64,000 nt of DNA from Opitutaceae bacterium (lineage in GTDB: Bacteria > Verrucomicrobiota > Verrucomicrobiia > Opitutales > Opitutaceae): positions 60,345 to 124,344 of the forward strand of contig JAUYAK010000022.1 of the NCBI GenBank assembly GCA_030693515.1, given 5' to 3'. A program made the translations under genes and the position numbers. Below are positions 34,867 through 43,759 of this stretch, one piece after another. The notes below the pieces were generated by a model. That model had not been told where the DNA came from and ran no database searches. It worked only from the letters and a program-made list of their open reading frames with translations. The number at the start of each line of letters is the position of its first letter. Within the stretch, counting starts at the first letter, position 1.

Positions 34867-35424
34867 ATGCCCCCGTCCGAACAAGCCCGTTGGTTTACCG
34901 AGGAAGTGCAGCCCCATGAACCGGCGCTGCGGGCTTACTTGCAGGCGCGTTTCCCGACGCTCTGCGATCACGACGACCTGGTGCAGGAAACTTACACGCG
35001 CCTGCTCCGGGCGCAGGCCGCGGGCGGGGTGCGCTACCCGAAGGCGTTTCTCTTCACCGCCGCGCGCAACGCCGCCTTCGATCTTTTCCGACGCCGCGGG
35101 GCGAAGCCGACCGAGACGGTGACGGACTTGGTCGAGCTTACGGTCTTGGAAGACCGGCCCGGGGTGGGGGAGCAGCTCGACCAAAGCTACGAACTCGAAG
35201 TGCTCGCCGACGCCGTGCGTGCGCTGCCCGATCGCTGCCGCCAAGTCATCATGCTCCGCTACCTCGACGGACTCGCCTACAAAGAAATCGCCGTGCAACT
35301 CGGCATCTCGGCCGAGACCGTGAAGGTGCACATGGCAAAAGGTATGCGGCGCTGCGCCGCGTTTTTCGCGGACCGCGGGCTGTTGGAGATCGCGCCGCCG
35401 ACGGCAGGGGAGGCTACGCCATGA
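34867..35424 (+). CDS. FecI-type ECF sigma factor (module 2)
   Basis: 185 aa from the ATG at 34867 (MPPSEQARWFTEEVQPHEP); the track start is a TTG 63 bp upstream. Region 2 (LCDHDDLVQETYTRLLRAQ) and region 4 (LPDRCRQVIMLRYLDGLAYKEIAVQLGISAETVKVHMAKGM) are clear. It is paralogous to the module 1 factor; both begin MPP and share the WF(A/T)EEV-P-H pattern. Its stop overlaps the fecR start as ATGA. Confidence 0.92.
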   Translation: MPPSEQARWFTEEVQPHEPALRAYLQARFPTLCDHDDLVQETYTRLLRAQAAGGVRYPKAFLFTAARNAAFDLFRRRGAKPTETVTDLVELTVLEDRPGVGEQLDQSYELEVLADAVRALPDRCRQVIMLRYLDGLAYKEIAVQLGISAETVKVHMAKGMRRCAAFFADRGLLEIAPPTAGEATP

Positions 35425-36497
35425 GCGACTCGCTCGACCACGACGATCCGATCGAGGAAGTCGCTTCGAACTGGTTGACCGAGCGCGCCGAGGGTTTTTC
35501 GGCCGCGCAGAAGCGCGAGTTCGAGCGCTGGTGCCGCGCCGATTCGCGCCACGCCGCCGCGGTCACGCGCTTGGAGGCCGCGTGTGTCCTGCTCGAAAAA
35601 ATGCCGCTCGTGCGCGCGGAGTTGCAGCCCGTGGTGGAGTTTCCGGTGAAGCCGCGCGTGATTGCAGCGGGGAAGAAGTTTCCGATCATTCGAATCGCCT
35701 TGGGCCTCGCCGCTGCGGTGGTGCTCGCCTCCCTCGGTTGGTGGCAATGGGCGCGTCCGCAACCGTCCGCGCAGGTCTACGCGACCTCGGCCGGCGGCTA
35801 TGAGCGCGTCGTGCTTGCCGACGGCTCGCTCGTGGAACTAAACGCCAATTCCGAAGTGCGCGTCGAGCTGTTGCCGAACGAGCGCCGCGTTGCCCTCGTG
35901 CGCGGCGAGGCGCACTTCACCGTGGCGCACGACACGGCGCGGCTGTTCATCGTGTCGGCCGGCGGCGTGGCCGTGCGCGCGGTCGGCACGGCATTCAACG
36001 TGCGCCTCGCGACCTTCGCCGTCGAGGTGCTCGTCGCGGAGGGAAAGGTGGCCGTGTCCGAGGTAGGGCCGGCCCCCGCCGTCGGGCCGTCGCGCGGCGC
36101 GCCTGACCTTCGCAGCGGCCGGCCGACGAGCGGCGGGCCGACATTTTTGGTCGCCAACGAGCGCGCGCTCATCGCCACCGCACCGCCAAAATCCCCGTCC
36201 GCCGCGCCCGCGCCCGTCGTGGAAAAAATCGCGCCCGAGGTCCTGCGCGAGGCGCTCGCGTGGCAGGAGCGCAAACTCGTGTTTGCCGAGACGCCGCTGC
36301 GTGAGGTCGTGGCGCAGTTCAACCGCCGCAACCGCCTCCAGCTTCTCCTCGGCGATCCGGCCCTCGCCGAGCGGCCGGTGGGCGGCACGTTCGCGGTGGA
36401 TAACGTCGAGGGTTTCATCCGCCTGCTCGAGGGCAGCGGCACGATTTCGGTCGATCGCCGCGGTGATTTTACCGTTGTGCTGCGGGCGGCGCGCTGA
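35421..36497 (+). CDS. FecR-like anti-sigma / sigma regulator (module 2) with palindromic insertion
   Basis: 358 aa. Unlike the module 1 protein it has the DUF4880-type N-terminus (EEVASNWLTERAEGFSAAQK through EFERWCRADSRHAAAV). A transmembrane helix is at about residues 91-111 (FPIIRIALGLAAAVVLASLGW). The FecR domain includes YERVVLADGSLVELNANSEV and VRAVGTAFNVRLATFAVEVLVAEGKV. A Gly/Pro/Ser-rich linker at about 215-241 (GPAPAVGPSRGAPDLRSGRP) is encoded by a palindromic GC-rich stretch and interrupts the domain. The C-terminal STN-like part (ETPLREVVAQFNRRNRLQLL) is intact. Confidence 0.9.
   Translation: MSDSLDHDDPIEEVASNWLTERAEGFSAAQKREFERWCRADSRHAAAVTRLEAACVLLEKMPLVRAELQPVVEFPVKPRVIAAGKKFPIIRIALGLAAAVVLASLGWWQWARPQPSAQVYATSAGGYERVVLADGSLVELNANSEVRVELLPNERRVALVRGEAHFTVAHDTARLFIVSAGGVAVRAVGTAFNVRLATFAVEVLVAEGKVAVSEVGPAPAVGPSRGAPDLRSGRPTSGGPTFLVANERALIATAPPKSPSAAPAPVVEKIAPEVLREALAWQERKLVFAETPLREVVAQFNRRNRLQLLLGDPALAERPVGGTFAVDNVEGFIRLLEGSGTISVDRRGDFTVVLRAAR
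36063..36142. repeat. Palindromic GC-rich element inside fecR-like gene
   Basis: From GTAGGGCCGGCCCCCGCCG to CGGCGGGCCGAC the sequence is dense in self-complementary GC words. It begins with the GTAGGGC that marks other palindromes in the window (24298, 51230). It keeps the reading frame and adds a linker to the FecR domain. Pairing of the arms is imperfect. Confidence 0.45.
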
Positions 36498-36524
36498 CCC
36501 GCCCCGCGCGGCCGGCGAAAAAAC

Positions 36525-39218
36525 ATGCGCGCGACGATAACCCATTTCGTCCGCCGCCTCGTCTCAGGAGCGCTCCCACTGCTCTTGTTGATGAACCCCC
36601 TTATCCCCACCGGTGCGGTCGCGGTCGCGACCGTCTGTTGTTTGGCCGGCGCCACCGCGTCCGTCCAAGCCGGTGAAGCCGCGCGCAAACGCTTCGACAT
36701 CGCGCGCGGGGATGCGGCCGGCACGCTGAAACGTTTCGCCGAAGAATCGGGTCAACAGGTGGTCTATCTGGTCGATGCCGTCCGCGGCATCACGACCAAC
36801 CCAGTGCGGGGCGATTACACCGTGCGGGAGGCGCTGCGTCGCCTCGTCGCCGATACCGGACTGGTCGTCGTGGAGGACGTGAAGTCGGGGGCTTTGCTGG
36901 TGAACCGTCTCGTTCCCGAGGCGCCGCCGCCAAAACCCAACCCACCGACCACCATGCTCGTCCCCATGAAAAAATCCCTGCCTGCCCGTCTCACCGCCTT
37001 TTTTGCCGCTCTCGCCGCGTCTTCGCTCGCCGCCCAAACGACCCCGGCTGAATCCGAAACGATCAAGCTCTCCCCCTTCGAGGTCAGCACCAGCCAGGAC
37101 CGCGGCTATCGCGCCAGCAACTCCATCGGCGGCACCCGCGTGAACACCCCGCTGAAGGAAGTGCCGATGAACATCCAGGTCGTCACCGAGGAGTTCATGC
37201 GCGACATCGCGGCGTTCGATGCCTCGGAGTCGTTGAAGTTTCAGGCCGGCGTGGAGGTCGGCTCGCGCGACGGCGACCGCGACACCGCCGTGACCATCCG
37301 CGGCTTCGGCACGACGTGGCAGATGCGCGAGGGCTTCCGCCGCTACGACACCTCCGACAGCATCAACATCGCGCGCCAGGAGGTCGTCGCCGGGCCCGCC
37401 GCCGTGCTCTACGGCATCAGCCAGCCGGGCGGCATCATCAACTACATCACCAAGCGCCCCACGCGCGGCACCGGCGTCGAGCTGCGCCAGGTCGTCGGCT
37501 CAGATGGCCTGTTCCGCTCGGAGGTCGATGTGAATTACGCGCCCGCGGGCCCCCTCGCGCTCCGCCTCCTCGGGGCGCACACCAAGGCGGATGGTTTCCG
37601 GGATTATGAGCGCGTGAAGCGCACGTTTGTCGCGCCCATCGCCGTTTACCGCCTCGATGCGGCCACCACCTTCACGGTCGATATCGAATACATGAAGCAG
37701 GACCGCGGCTTCACCCATAACAAGCTGCGAGACGTCTCGCTCACCGCGACCGGCGGCACCGTCAACCTCCCGAGCTTCCTCAGTGTTCCGCGCGAGCAGC
37801 AATGGACCGGCCCCGACACCGTCCATACGAACGACGTGACCAACCTGCTCTTCGTCGCCGACCATAAGTTCTCGGAAAATTTCTCGGTCAACGCCGCGTT
37901 CAATTCGCTCGAACGCACCCAGCAGCGCACGACCCAGACCCACCGCGGCCTCGCGCTCGCCGCCCTGCGTGATCGCAACGGCGCGCTCGTCCTCGATGCC
38001 AACGGCGCCCCGATCAAGGCGCTCCGCACCCTCTGGGCCAGTGACAACAATCAGAATTGGATGTGGCAGGCGCGCGTGGACGGGGTGTTGAAATTTGATG
38101 TCGCCCAAGTCCCGCAGACCCTGCTCACCGGCTTCAATTTTGCGAAGGACACCAACTACCGCATCCTCTTCGAGGACCGGAATCCGGACCTGCGCAACGG
38201 CGTGGACAACCTCGCCCAAAATTTCCGCTACTACACCGTCGGCACGCGCCGCCCCAATCTCCGCATCGGCAATGCCGACTACAATCCCGTGAACTGGGCG
38301 CGCCCTCAGCTCCACTACCGCGATCCGATCGAGCTCACTTCCTACTACGCGAACCATCAGGCCAAACTCCTCGGCGATTCGCTCTTCACGCTCGCGGGCA
38401 TTCGCTTCGATAAAAACGACTATTCGCGCAAGTGGCAGACGCGCCGCACCGGCCAGAACGATGTCGTCAACTCCGTCACCGACAAGTGGAGCCCCAACTA
38501 CGGTCTCCTCTACCGCCCGATCCCGTGGGTCTCCGTGTATGCGCTCAGTTCCGAATCGCTCGAGCCGCGCAACGGCTCGACCAACAGCTTCGGCGTCAAC
38601 CTCACGCCCTCGTTTGGCAAGAGCATCGAGGCCGGCCTGAAACTCGAGGCGTTCGACGGGCGCGTGTCGGCGACCTTCAGCGCCTACCGCATCAAAAACA
38701 AAAACCTCCCCGTCACCGATCCCACGATCCCGAATGCCAACGGCGGCCTCGGCGACGTGATCCAAGTCGGCGAGCAGACCTCCGAAGGCTACGACTTCAC
38801 CGCGTTTTTCTTTCCGGTGAAGGACTGGCAGATCACCGGCGGCTGGTCCTACGTGGACACGTTTATCAGCAGCGACACGAACCGCGCGAACCTCGGCCGC
38901 AATTTCTCCAACCTGCCCTACAACCGCTTCACGCTGTTCACCAGCTATCGTCTGCCCGGCGGCTGGACGATCGGCGGCGGCGCGCTCCACACGGGCGAGA
39001 TCGACCGCGGGTGGAACGACCCGATCACGAATCTTCCCGTGCAAAACGACCGCTACACGACCTTCGACGCCTTCGCGCGCTACGAGTTCAAGCTGTCCGC
39101 CAACCACCGCTGCGCGCTGTCGCTCAACGTGCTGAACTTCTCCGACCAACAGGATCGCGGCGGCGGCGAGTGGATCGTCGGCCGCACCTACCGGCTCACC
39201 GCGGGCGTGCGGTTTTGA
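36525..39218 (+). CDS. TonB-dependent transducer with STN domain and internal second signal peptide (module 2)
   Basis: 897 aa from the ATG at 36525. An N-terminal hydrophobic signal spans about residues 15-48 and ends near ASVQA. The STN domain is at about 53-120 (RFDIARGDAAGTLKRFAEESG). After a proline-rich linker (PKPNPPTT), Met148 (position 36966) starts a second complete signal peptide, MKKSLPARLTAFFAALAASS ending LAAQ, then the receptor entry IKLSPFEVSTSQDRGYRASN, plug and barrel ending in Phe (LTAGVRF). The barrel is shorter than in module 1. The same tandem architecture in two receptors argues against a sequencing artefact. It probably pairs with the sigma and FecR genes just upstream. 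Confidence 0.9.
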   Translation: MRATITHFVRRLVSGALPLLLLMNPLIPTGAVAVATVCCLAGATASVQAGEAARKRFDIARGDAAGTLKRFAEESGQQVVYLVDAVRGITTNPVRGDYTVREALRRLVADTGLVVVEDVKSGALLVNRLVPEAPPPKPNPPTTMLVPMKKSLPARLTAFFAALAASSLAAQTTPAESETIKLSPFEVSTSQDRGYRASNSIGGTRVNTPLKEVPMNIQVVTEEFMRDIAAFDASESLKFQAGVEVGSRDGDRDTAVTIRGFGTTWQMREGFRRYDTSDSINIARQEVVAGPAAVLYGISQPGGIINYITKRPTRGTGVELRQVVGSDGLFRSEVDVNYAPAGPLALRLLGAHTKADGFRDYERVKRTFVAPIAVYRLDAATTFTVDIEYMKQDRGFTHNKLRDVSLTATGGTVNLPSFLSVPREQQWTGPDTVHTNDVTNLLFVADHKFSENFSVNAAFNSLERTQQRTTQTHRGLALAALRDRNGALVLDANGAPIKALRTLWASDNNQNWMWQARVDGVLKFDVAQVPQTLLTGFNFAKDTNYRILFEDRNPDLRNGVDNLAQNFRYYTVGTRRPNLRIGNADYNPVNWARPQLHYRDPIELTSYYANHQAKLLGDSLFTLAGIRFDKNDYSRKWQTRRTGQNDVVNSVTDKWSPNYGLLYRPIPWVSVYALSSESLEPRNGSTNSFGVNLTPSFGKSIEAGLKLEAFDGRVSATFSAYRIKNKNLPVTDPTIPNANGGLGDVIQVGEQTSEGYDFTAFFFPVKDWQITGGWSYVDTFISSDTNRANLGRNFSNLPYNRFTLFTSYRLPGGWTIGGGALHTGEIDRGWNDPITNLPVQNDRYTTFDAFARYEFKLSANHRCALSLNVLNFSDQQDRGGGEWIVGRTYRLTAGVRF

Positions 39219-39401
39219 GCGGCGGGCCAGGTTGACGGCTCTCCCGCCCGGGCTCCGGCATCGCCGCAGATGCGCGGCGGCGGATTGCGCGGGCGTAGCC
39301 TCGCTCTGTCGTAAGCGGTAACTCGAGCACAGGCTAGCCGCGGGAATCGCGGCCGCTATATTGGAGAGATGAAAGAGCCGGCGAGTGGCGGAGGTGAGCA
39401 A

Positions 39402-40964
39402 TCAGCGGGGGAGTTGAGCGAAGCGCTGGGGCGTGAACTCGTGGGCGGTGTGATTGGTGGCGGCGGCCAGGCGGGGCAGGGCCCAGGTGAGGTAGCTCCA
39501 TTCGTTGAGACCGAGGAGCTTGCAGGTGCCAAGAATCGAATAGAGGACGGCGGAACGCCAACCGGCGTCGGGATGGCCGATGAAGAGATAATTTTTTTTG
39601 CCGACTGCGCAGACGCGGATGGCGTTCTCGACGGCGTTGGAATCGATGTGCACATGCCCGTGATCGGGCTCGGCGAAGCGCGTCAATTCCGGCCAGCGTT
39701 GGAGGGCATAGTGGACGGCCTTGGCCAGTGCACTGTGCGGCAGGATCGCCGGATCGACGGCCGCTTTCATCAGGGCTTGGTGCATCGGCACGAGCCAGGC
39801 GGTCGAGCGGGTGCCGCGCGTCGCAGCCCGGAGTTGCGGGGTGGCGTCGCGCAGTTCCGCTTCGATGCGGTAGAGGGCGCCGAGATAAGCCAGAAACGGC
39901 GCGGCCCGTTCGTCGCCGGCTTCGAGGGCCTCGACAAACCCGCGGCGGCCATGCGCCAGGCAATTGGCGTGGACAATCTGTTGGCGTCGGTCGGCGGGCA
40001 ACAACCGCAGCGCCTTGAGGTAGCCGGCGTAGCCATCGCTCTGGAACACGCCGGCAAACTGGCGCAGGAACGCGAGCGCCGGCTCATGACTGCGCGTCAG
40101 TTGAAAGTCGAAGACCACGACCTTGGCCCCCGGCGCCAGGAACGTCCACAGCCACGCTTCCCGCGCGGCCCCGGGCCGGGCCGGATCCAACACCCGGATC
40201 GGCGTCTCATCGCCGATGGCATAGGCGCTCTGCTGCACCGCTCTTTGCAGTTGGGCATACACCGGCCGAAACAAATTGGCCGCGTGCTCGACCCACTGGC
40301 CCATGGCCTGGCGGGTAAACGCCGGCCCGAGGCGCTCGAGCATTGCCTCCTGGCGATAAAGCGGGATCGCATCGACATACTTCGAGAGCACGACGTGGGC
40401 GATCAGGCCAGGACCGACCTGGCCGCCGGGGATCACGCGCGCCGGCAAGTCCGCCACCTGCGGTGCGCAGCCATGCGCGGGGCTGGCATATACCGGCCGG
40501 ATGATCTGACGGCGGAACAATTTGCCAGGCTGATAATCGACCTCGTCGGTGATCTCCTCCCTGATCTTGACCAGCGGCGTGCCATCCGGGGCGAGCTTGG
40601 CGGCGGCGGGCAGATCGAGCGTGATGGTCTCAAGGACGGGCAGATCCTCCAGGCGCTGGGCGCGGCGCACCGAGGGCGCCCGCGGGCCGCGCGCCACCGG
40701 CGGTGGCGCCGGTGGCGGTGGCGGCACGCTCGCCTGGTCGGCCACGACCGACTCCCAGGCCAGCGCGAGCTGGTTGGGATCGATTTTCTCCGACGAGCGC
40801 CCGAAGTAGCGCTTGAGCAGGGCCTGCAGTTTGGCCTTCGCCGCGTCGCGCTCCAAGGCGGTCTGCTCCAGCAAGCCCCGCGTCGCGGCATGGGCTGCGC
40901 GCTCCGCCCGCAGGAGCTTTTGCAGCTCAGCGGGATTGGCGGGCAGGACCTCGTTCATATCCAT
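39402..40964 (-). CDS. tnpC: IS66-family transposase TnpC
   Basis: 520 aa, full length. The N-terminal part is coiled and ends in the GRSSEKIDPNQLAL helix typical of IS66. The catalytic DDE domain shows GDETPIRV, QSDGYAGYLKAL and NAVENAIRVCAVGKKNYLF. The C-terminus (YSILGTCKLLGLNEWSYLTW) matches the IS66 C-terminal domain. No frameshift, so it could be active. Confidence 0.93.
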   Translation of the reverse strand: MDMNEVLPANPAELQKLLRAERAAHAATRGLLEQTALERDAAKAKLQALLKRYFGRSSEKIDPNQLALAWESVVADQASVPPPPPAPPPVARGPRAPSVRRAQRLEDLPVLETITLDLPAAAKLAPDGTPLVKIREEITDEVDYQPGKLFRRQIIRPVYASPAHGCAPQVADLPARVIPGGQVGPGLIAHVVLSKYVDAIPLYRQEAMLERLGPAFTRQAMGQWVEHAANLFRPVYAQLQRAVQQSAYAIGDETPIRVLDPARPGAAREAWLWTFLAPGAKVVVFDFQLTRSHEPALAFLRQFAGVFQSDGYAGYLKALRLLPADRRQQIVHANCLAHGRRGFVEALEAGDERAAPFLAYLGALYRIEAELRDATPQLRAATRGTRSTAWLVPMHQALMKAAVDPAILPHSALAKAVHYALQRWPELTRFAEPDHGHVHIDSNAVENAIRVCAVGKKNYLFIGHPDAGWRSAVLYSILGTCKLLGLNEWSYLTWALPRLAAATNHTAHEFTPQRFAQLPR

Positions 40965-41013
40965 AAGGTGGATACTAAAGGCCGCCGCCGCGCGAGCTTT
41001 TTCCGCCAGATAA

Positions 41014-41346
41014 TCAGCGCCGCCAGTGCTTTTTCCAGCCGCTCACTTCCAGCCCTGCGACCATTGCCCACAGCTGCGCCGCGGTGAGCGGATCGGCCGC
41101 ACCGCTCACCGGCCAACTCAGCGTGCCGGCGTCCAGCCGCTTGCTGCACAGCCACCAGCCCGTGCCATCATGCGTCAACAACTTGAGCCGCGTGCGACTT
41201 TGATTGCAGAACGCGAACACCCGCCCGCCCAGTAGCTCCGCGCTCAACTGCGTCCGCGCCAATTGCGTCAGGCCTTCGTAGCCCAGCCGCAGATCGGTCG
41301 CTCCCGGCCGCAGGAAGACCCTGGTCGTCGCGCCGATACTCAGCAT
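41014..41346 (-). CDS. tnpB: IS66-family accessory protein TnpB
   Basis: 110 aa from the ATG at 41346 (MLSIGATTRVFLRPGATDLR). It has the family pattern with GGRVFAFCNQSRTRLKLLTHDGTGWWL and RLDAGTLSWP. It overlaps the end of tnpA by 7 bp. The longer track ORF reads through tnpA out of frame. Confidence 0.9.
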   Translation of the reverse strand: MLSIGATTRVFLRPGATDLRLGYEGLTQLARTQLSAELLGGRVFAFCNQSRTRLKLLTHDGTGWWLCSKRLDAGTLSWPVSGAADPLTAAQLWAMVAGLEVSGWKKHWRR

Positions 41347-41690
41347 CGGTTCAACTCCCGGATCAACTCCGCCGCCCACACCGGTGACGCCGGCGCCAAG
41401 AATCGCACCGCGCCGCCGCGCGTCATCACCTCCGCCACGCCCGCTCCGCTGACTGGCGCCGGCACCTCCACCAGTGCCGGCTCCGCCGCCGCATTCACCG
41501 CGCTCGCCCGCGTGCCCTGTTTCCAGCGCGCAAGGCTTTGCCGCGATATCCCGAGTTCTCGCGCCACCTCCCTGGTGCTGCGTCCGCTCTGCATCCACAG
41601 CGCCACGGCACGCTCGCGCTCCTCCGGTTTCAAATGCGGCCGACGCGGCCGCACGTTCACCACTGTCTTGTCGTCGTTCATCCCCGCCAC
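41340..41690 (-). CDS. tnpA: IS66-family accessory protein TnpA
   Basis: 116 aa (a start at 41681, MNDDKTVV, is as likely). Helix-turn-helix region LKPEERERAVALWMQSGRSTREVARELGISRQSLARWK, as in the IS66/IS3-type TnpA proteins. First gene of the element. Confidence 0.88.
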   Translation of the reverse strand: MAGMNDDKTVVNVRPRRPHLKPEERERAVALWMQSGRSTREVARELGISRQSLARWKQGTRASAVNAAAEPALVEVPAPVSGAGVAEVMTRGGAVRFLAPASPVWAAELIRELNRC

Positions 41691-41741
41691 TCTATACCGT
41701 CGGCCTTCGGCCGACTATGCTGTGGCCGAGTTACCGCTTAC

Positions 41742-43028
41742 CTTCATGCAGAGCACTTGAGCAGTTTCTTTCGCACCCCGCGGCAGATCGCACGTTATCT
41801 CGCCTCGTTGCCGTTCAGTCTGCACCAGCATTTGCACGGAGAGTCTCTGGAGATCAATCCGGTCGATGTCGCGGCGCTTGAGGTTCTCCGACTGATGGAG
41901 CCGGCGGTGTTTGAGCGAATGGCCACTCGGTCAGTCGTCTTTGAGGAAAGTTTTCTAGGGCTACCGCCACACGGACCGGATGACGAAAGCCGGGAGGAAA
42001 AATTGCTCGACTGGGTTGTGTCGGTGGCGACCGAGAGTCGAAAAGACGCAGTGCGAAATCTCATCTTGGGCTTGGTGCCGCAACTCAATCGAGGTCGGAA
42101 TATCTCAGACGCAGTGCGCGATGACTGGGACCGCACAAAGCGGGTTTGTCACGGTAATCACTATGACCGTTATTTTCAGCTCGTCTTGCCCGCTGGCTAC
42201 GTGACGACCTCGGAAATCGATCAGCTGCGAGATGCCGCCGCAAAGGGGCGCGAGGCCATCTACAAGGAGCTATGTGCGTTTGAGGGCCAAGGGAGGCTGC
42301 GAAATGTCCTTTCGCGCTCACATGTCATCTTGCACGACTTGGCGGATCCCGCTCGCGAGAATGTGTTTTACGCGCTGTGCGTGTTGGGTGATCGATTGCC
42401 TGAGCTGCGCGGTTACGGGGAGGATGATGATTTCAAGTGGACCGCGGGGAATGTCGCAATCAGGCTGTTGTGGGACATTAGTCCGGAATTACGTGCGAGT
42501 TGGATCGAAAAAGCACTGAAGTCGGAAGCCGGCTTGGATTTTCCCGTGACATTCGCGCAACGACTTAATCGTAAAACAGAGTCGGGAACTGTCACCCTCC
42601 AAGTCGCTCCGACCGCGGCAGTGCAAATCGCTCGTAGCGCAATGGAGCGAATCCAACAGGCGGCGAAAGATGGCAGCCTGTGGCAAAGTCCTTGGTTGGG
42701 CTGGCATCTCAATTTCTGGGCCGAGCAGCAAGGGCTCGCAGCCGCTCAGGAATGGCTGGCCGGAGAGGTGAAGTCTTCCGAAAAGGCGCTGCTGCTTGTC
42801 AAAAACTTGGTCTCTGTCGCGACCAGCAATCGCGGCTACTATCCTCGTCTCTCCGCAGCAAAGCTTGATAGCTACATGAGCTTGGAAGCGCTGCTGGCTT
42901 TGCTGCCGCCGCCTCGGCCGGAAAGCCCACGGGAACGCGACGCCGTGATTATGCTGGAGAAGGCGGTTGGCTTGAAATCGGCCGGAGCACTCCCCGGAGA
43001 GGTGAAACTCAATGATAGCGGTTTTTGA
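41742..43028 (+). pseudogene. 5'-truncated KAP-family P-loop NTPase gene
   Basis: The reading frame is open from the IS66 end to the stop at 43028. It has no start of its own; the track's N-terminal 70 residues translate IS66 DNA. The first host residues (LSSFFRTPRQIARYLASLPF and INPVDVAALEVLRLMEPAVF) match the part of KAP NTPases after Sensor-type motifs, where the NPRDVKR and ALE(A/V)LR words occur. The N-terminal half with Walker A and B is absent and is not found on the other side of the IS. KAP NTPases are membrane-associated and some take part in phage exclusion. The DNA is more AT-rich than the surroundings, suggesting acquired origin. Confidence 0.75.
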
Positions 43029-43053
43029 ACATAACCGAGTGGCCAGAACGCCA

Positions 43054-43623
43054 TCAGGGCGCTCGGGATTTCGATCGTGATGCAGCCTGCGTCGGCACCA
43101 ACCGCGTGTGAAATCCCATCTCGCGTTTTTCCGATGGTGAAGCGGGTGCGAGCAATTGCCGAATGGCCGCAAACAATTCACGGATCGCGCCATCGTGGGT
43201 GGAGAGCTTGCGTTCCAGTTCAGTGACTTTGGCCGCCAGCTCGCGATTGCCGGTCAACAGCTCCCGCAGGCGCACAAAAGCACGGACAATCGCCACGCTG
43301 ACAGTAACCGCGCGCGGGCTCCGCAGCACGCTCGCCAGCATGGCGACACCTTGCTCGGTGAAAACGGTGGCCGGTTTGCGCGTGCCGCCGCGCCCGGATT
43401 TCTTTGATGTGCCAAGTTGGAACATCAAAGCCTGGGTTTCGGCGAGGGTGAGCTTGAATGCGAAATCCTCGGGGAACCGGTCCATGTTGCGCGTTACGGC
43501 GCGATTGAGTTCGCGTGTGCCGACCCCGTAGAAGCCGGCCAAGTCTGCGTCGAGCAACACGCGCTTGCCGCGAACGATGAGGATGCGCTGCTGGATGGCC
43601 TCGGCTGGGATGAGATCGTGCAT
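43054..43623 (-). CDS. ORF6N-domain protein
   Basis: 189 aa from the ATG at 43623 (MHDLIPAEAIQQRILIVRG). The ORF6N domain covers about residues 10-95: VLLDADLAGFYGVGTRELNRAVTRN, FPEDFAFKLT and TVFTEQGVAMLASVLRS. A short coiled coil follows (LAAKVTELERKLSTHDGAIR). Such proteins are DNA-binding, often phage or plasmid derived, but many genomes have chromosomal copies. It sits beside the IS66 and the truncated KAP gene, together forming a small acquired region. Confidence 0.85.
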   Translation of the reverse strand: MHDLIPAEAIQQRILIVRGKRVLLDADLAGFYGVGTRELNRAVTRNMDRFPEDFAFKLTLAETQALMFQLGTSKKSGRGGTRKPATVFTEQGVAMLASVLRSPRAVTVSVAIVRAFVRLRELLTGNRELAAKVTELERKLSTHDGAIRELFAAIRQLLAPASPSEKREMGFHTRLVPTQAASRSKSRAP

Positions 43624-43759
43624 GGGGCAGATGCGGTGTAACCGGAAAATACCGTTTGCAGGTTCTACGACAAGAATCGTGAGCGTAGCTGCAGCGGGAG
43701 ATTGGAAGGAGGAGAAACTCCGGCGAAACATCGTCCGGGGCATGGCGTCTAAGGCTGCC

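Larger units (their letters stand above)
39311..41741 (-). mobile_element. Complete IS66-family insertion sequence
   Basis: 2431 bp bounded by inverted repeats: GTAAGCGGTAACTCG at the left end is matched by the reverse complement CGAGTTACCGCTTAC at the right end, and the match continues imperfectly inwards (CACAGG / CACAGC). GTAAGCG ends are typical of IS66. It carries intact tnpA, tnpB and tnpC on the minus strand. IS66 elements normally leave 8-bp target duplications, but the flanks here (GCTCTGTC and CTTCATGC) do not match. The right end abuts a 5'-truncated KAP NTPase gene, so a deletion or recombination next to the element is likely. Confidence 0.9.

Noticed and set aside
37500-39401. 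633-aa ORF antisense to the module 2 receptor
   Set aside because: Shadow frame that also runs past the receptor stop into the IS66 left end.
41538-41741. First 68 residues of the 496-aa ORF containing the KAP remnant
   Set aside because: They are read from IS66 DNA, antisense to tnpA; not part of the original gene.
39303-41749. 8-bp target duplication at the IS66 ends
   Set aside because: The flanks GCTCTGTC and CTTCATGC do not match, so no duplication is claimed.
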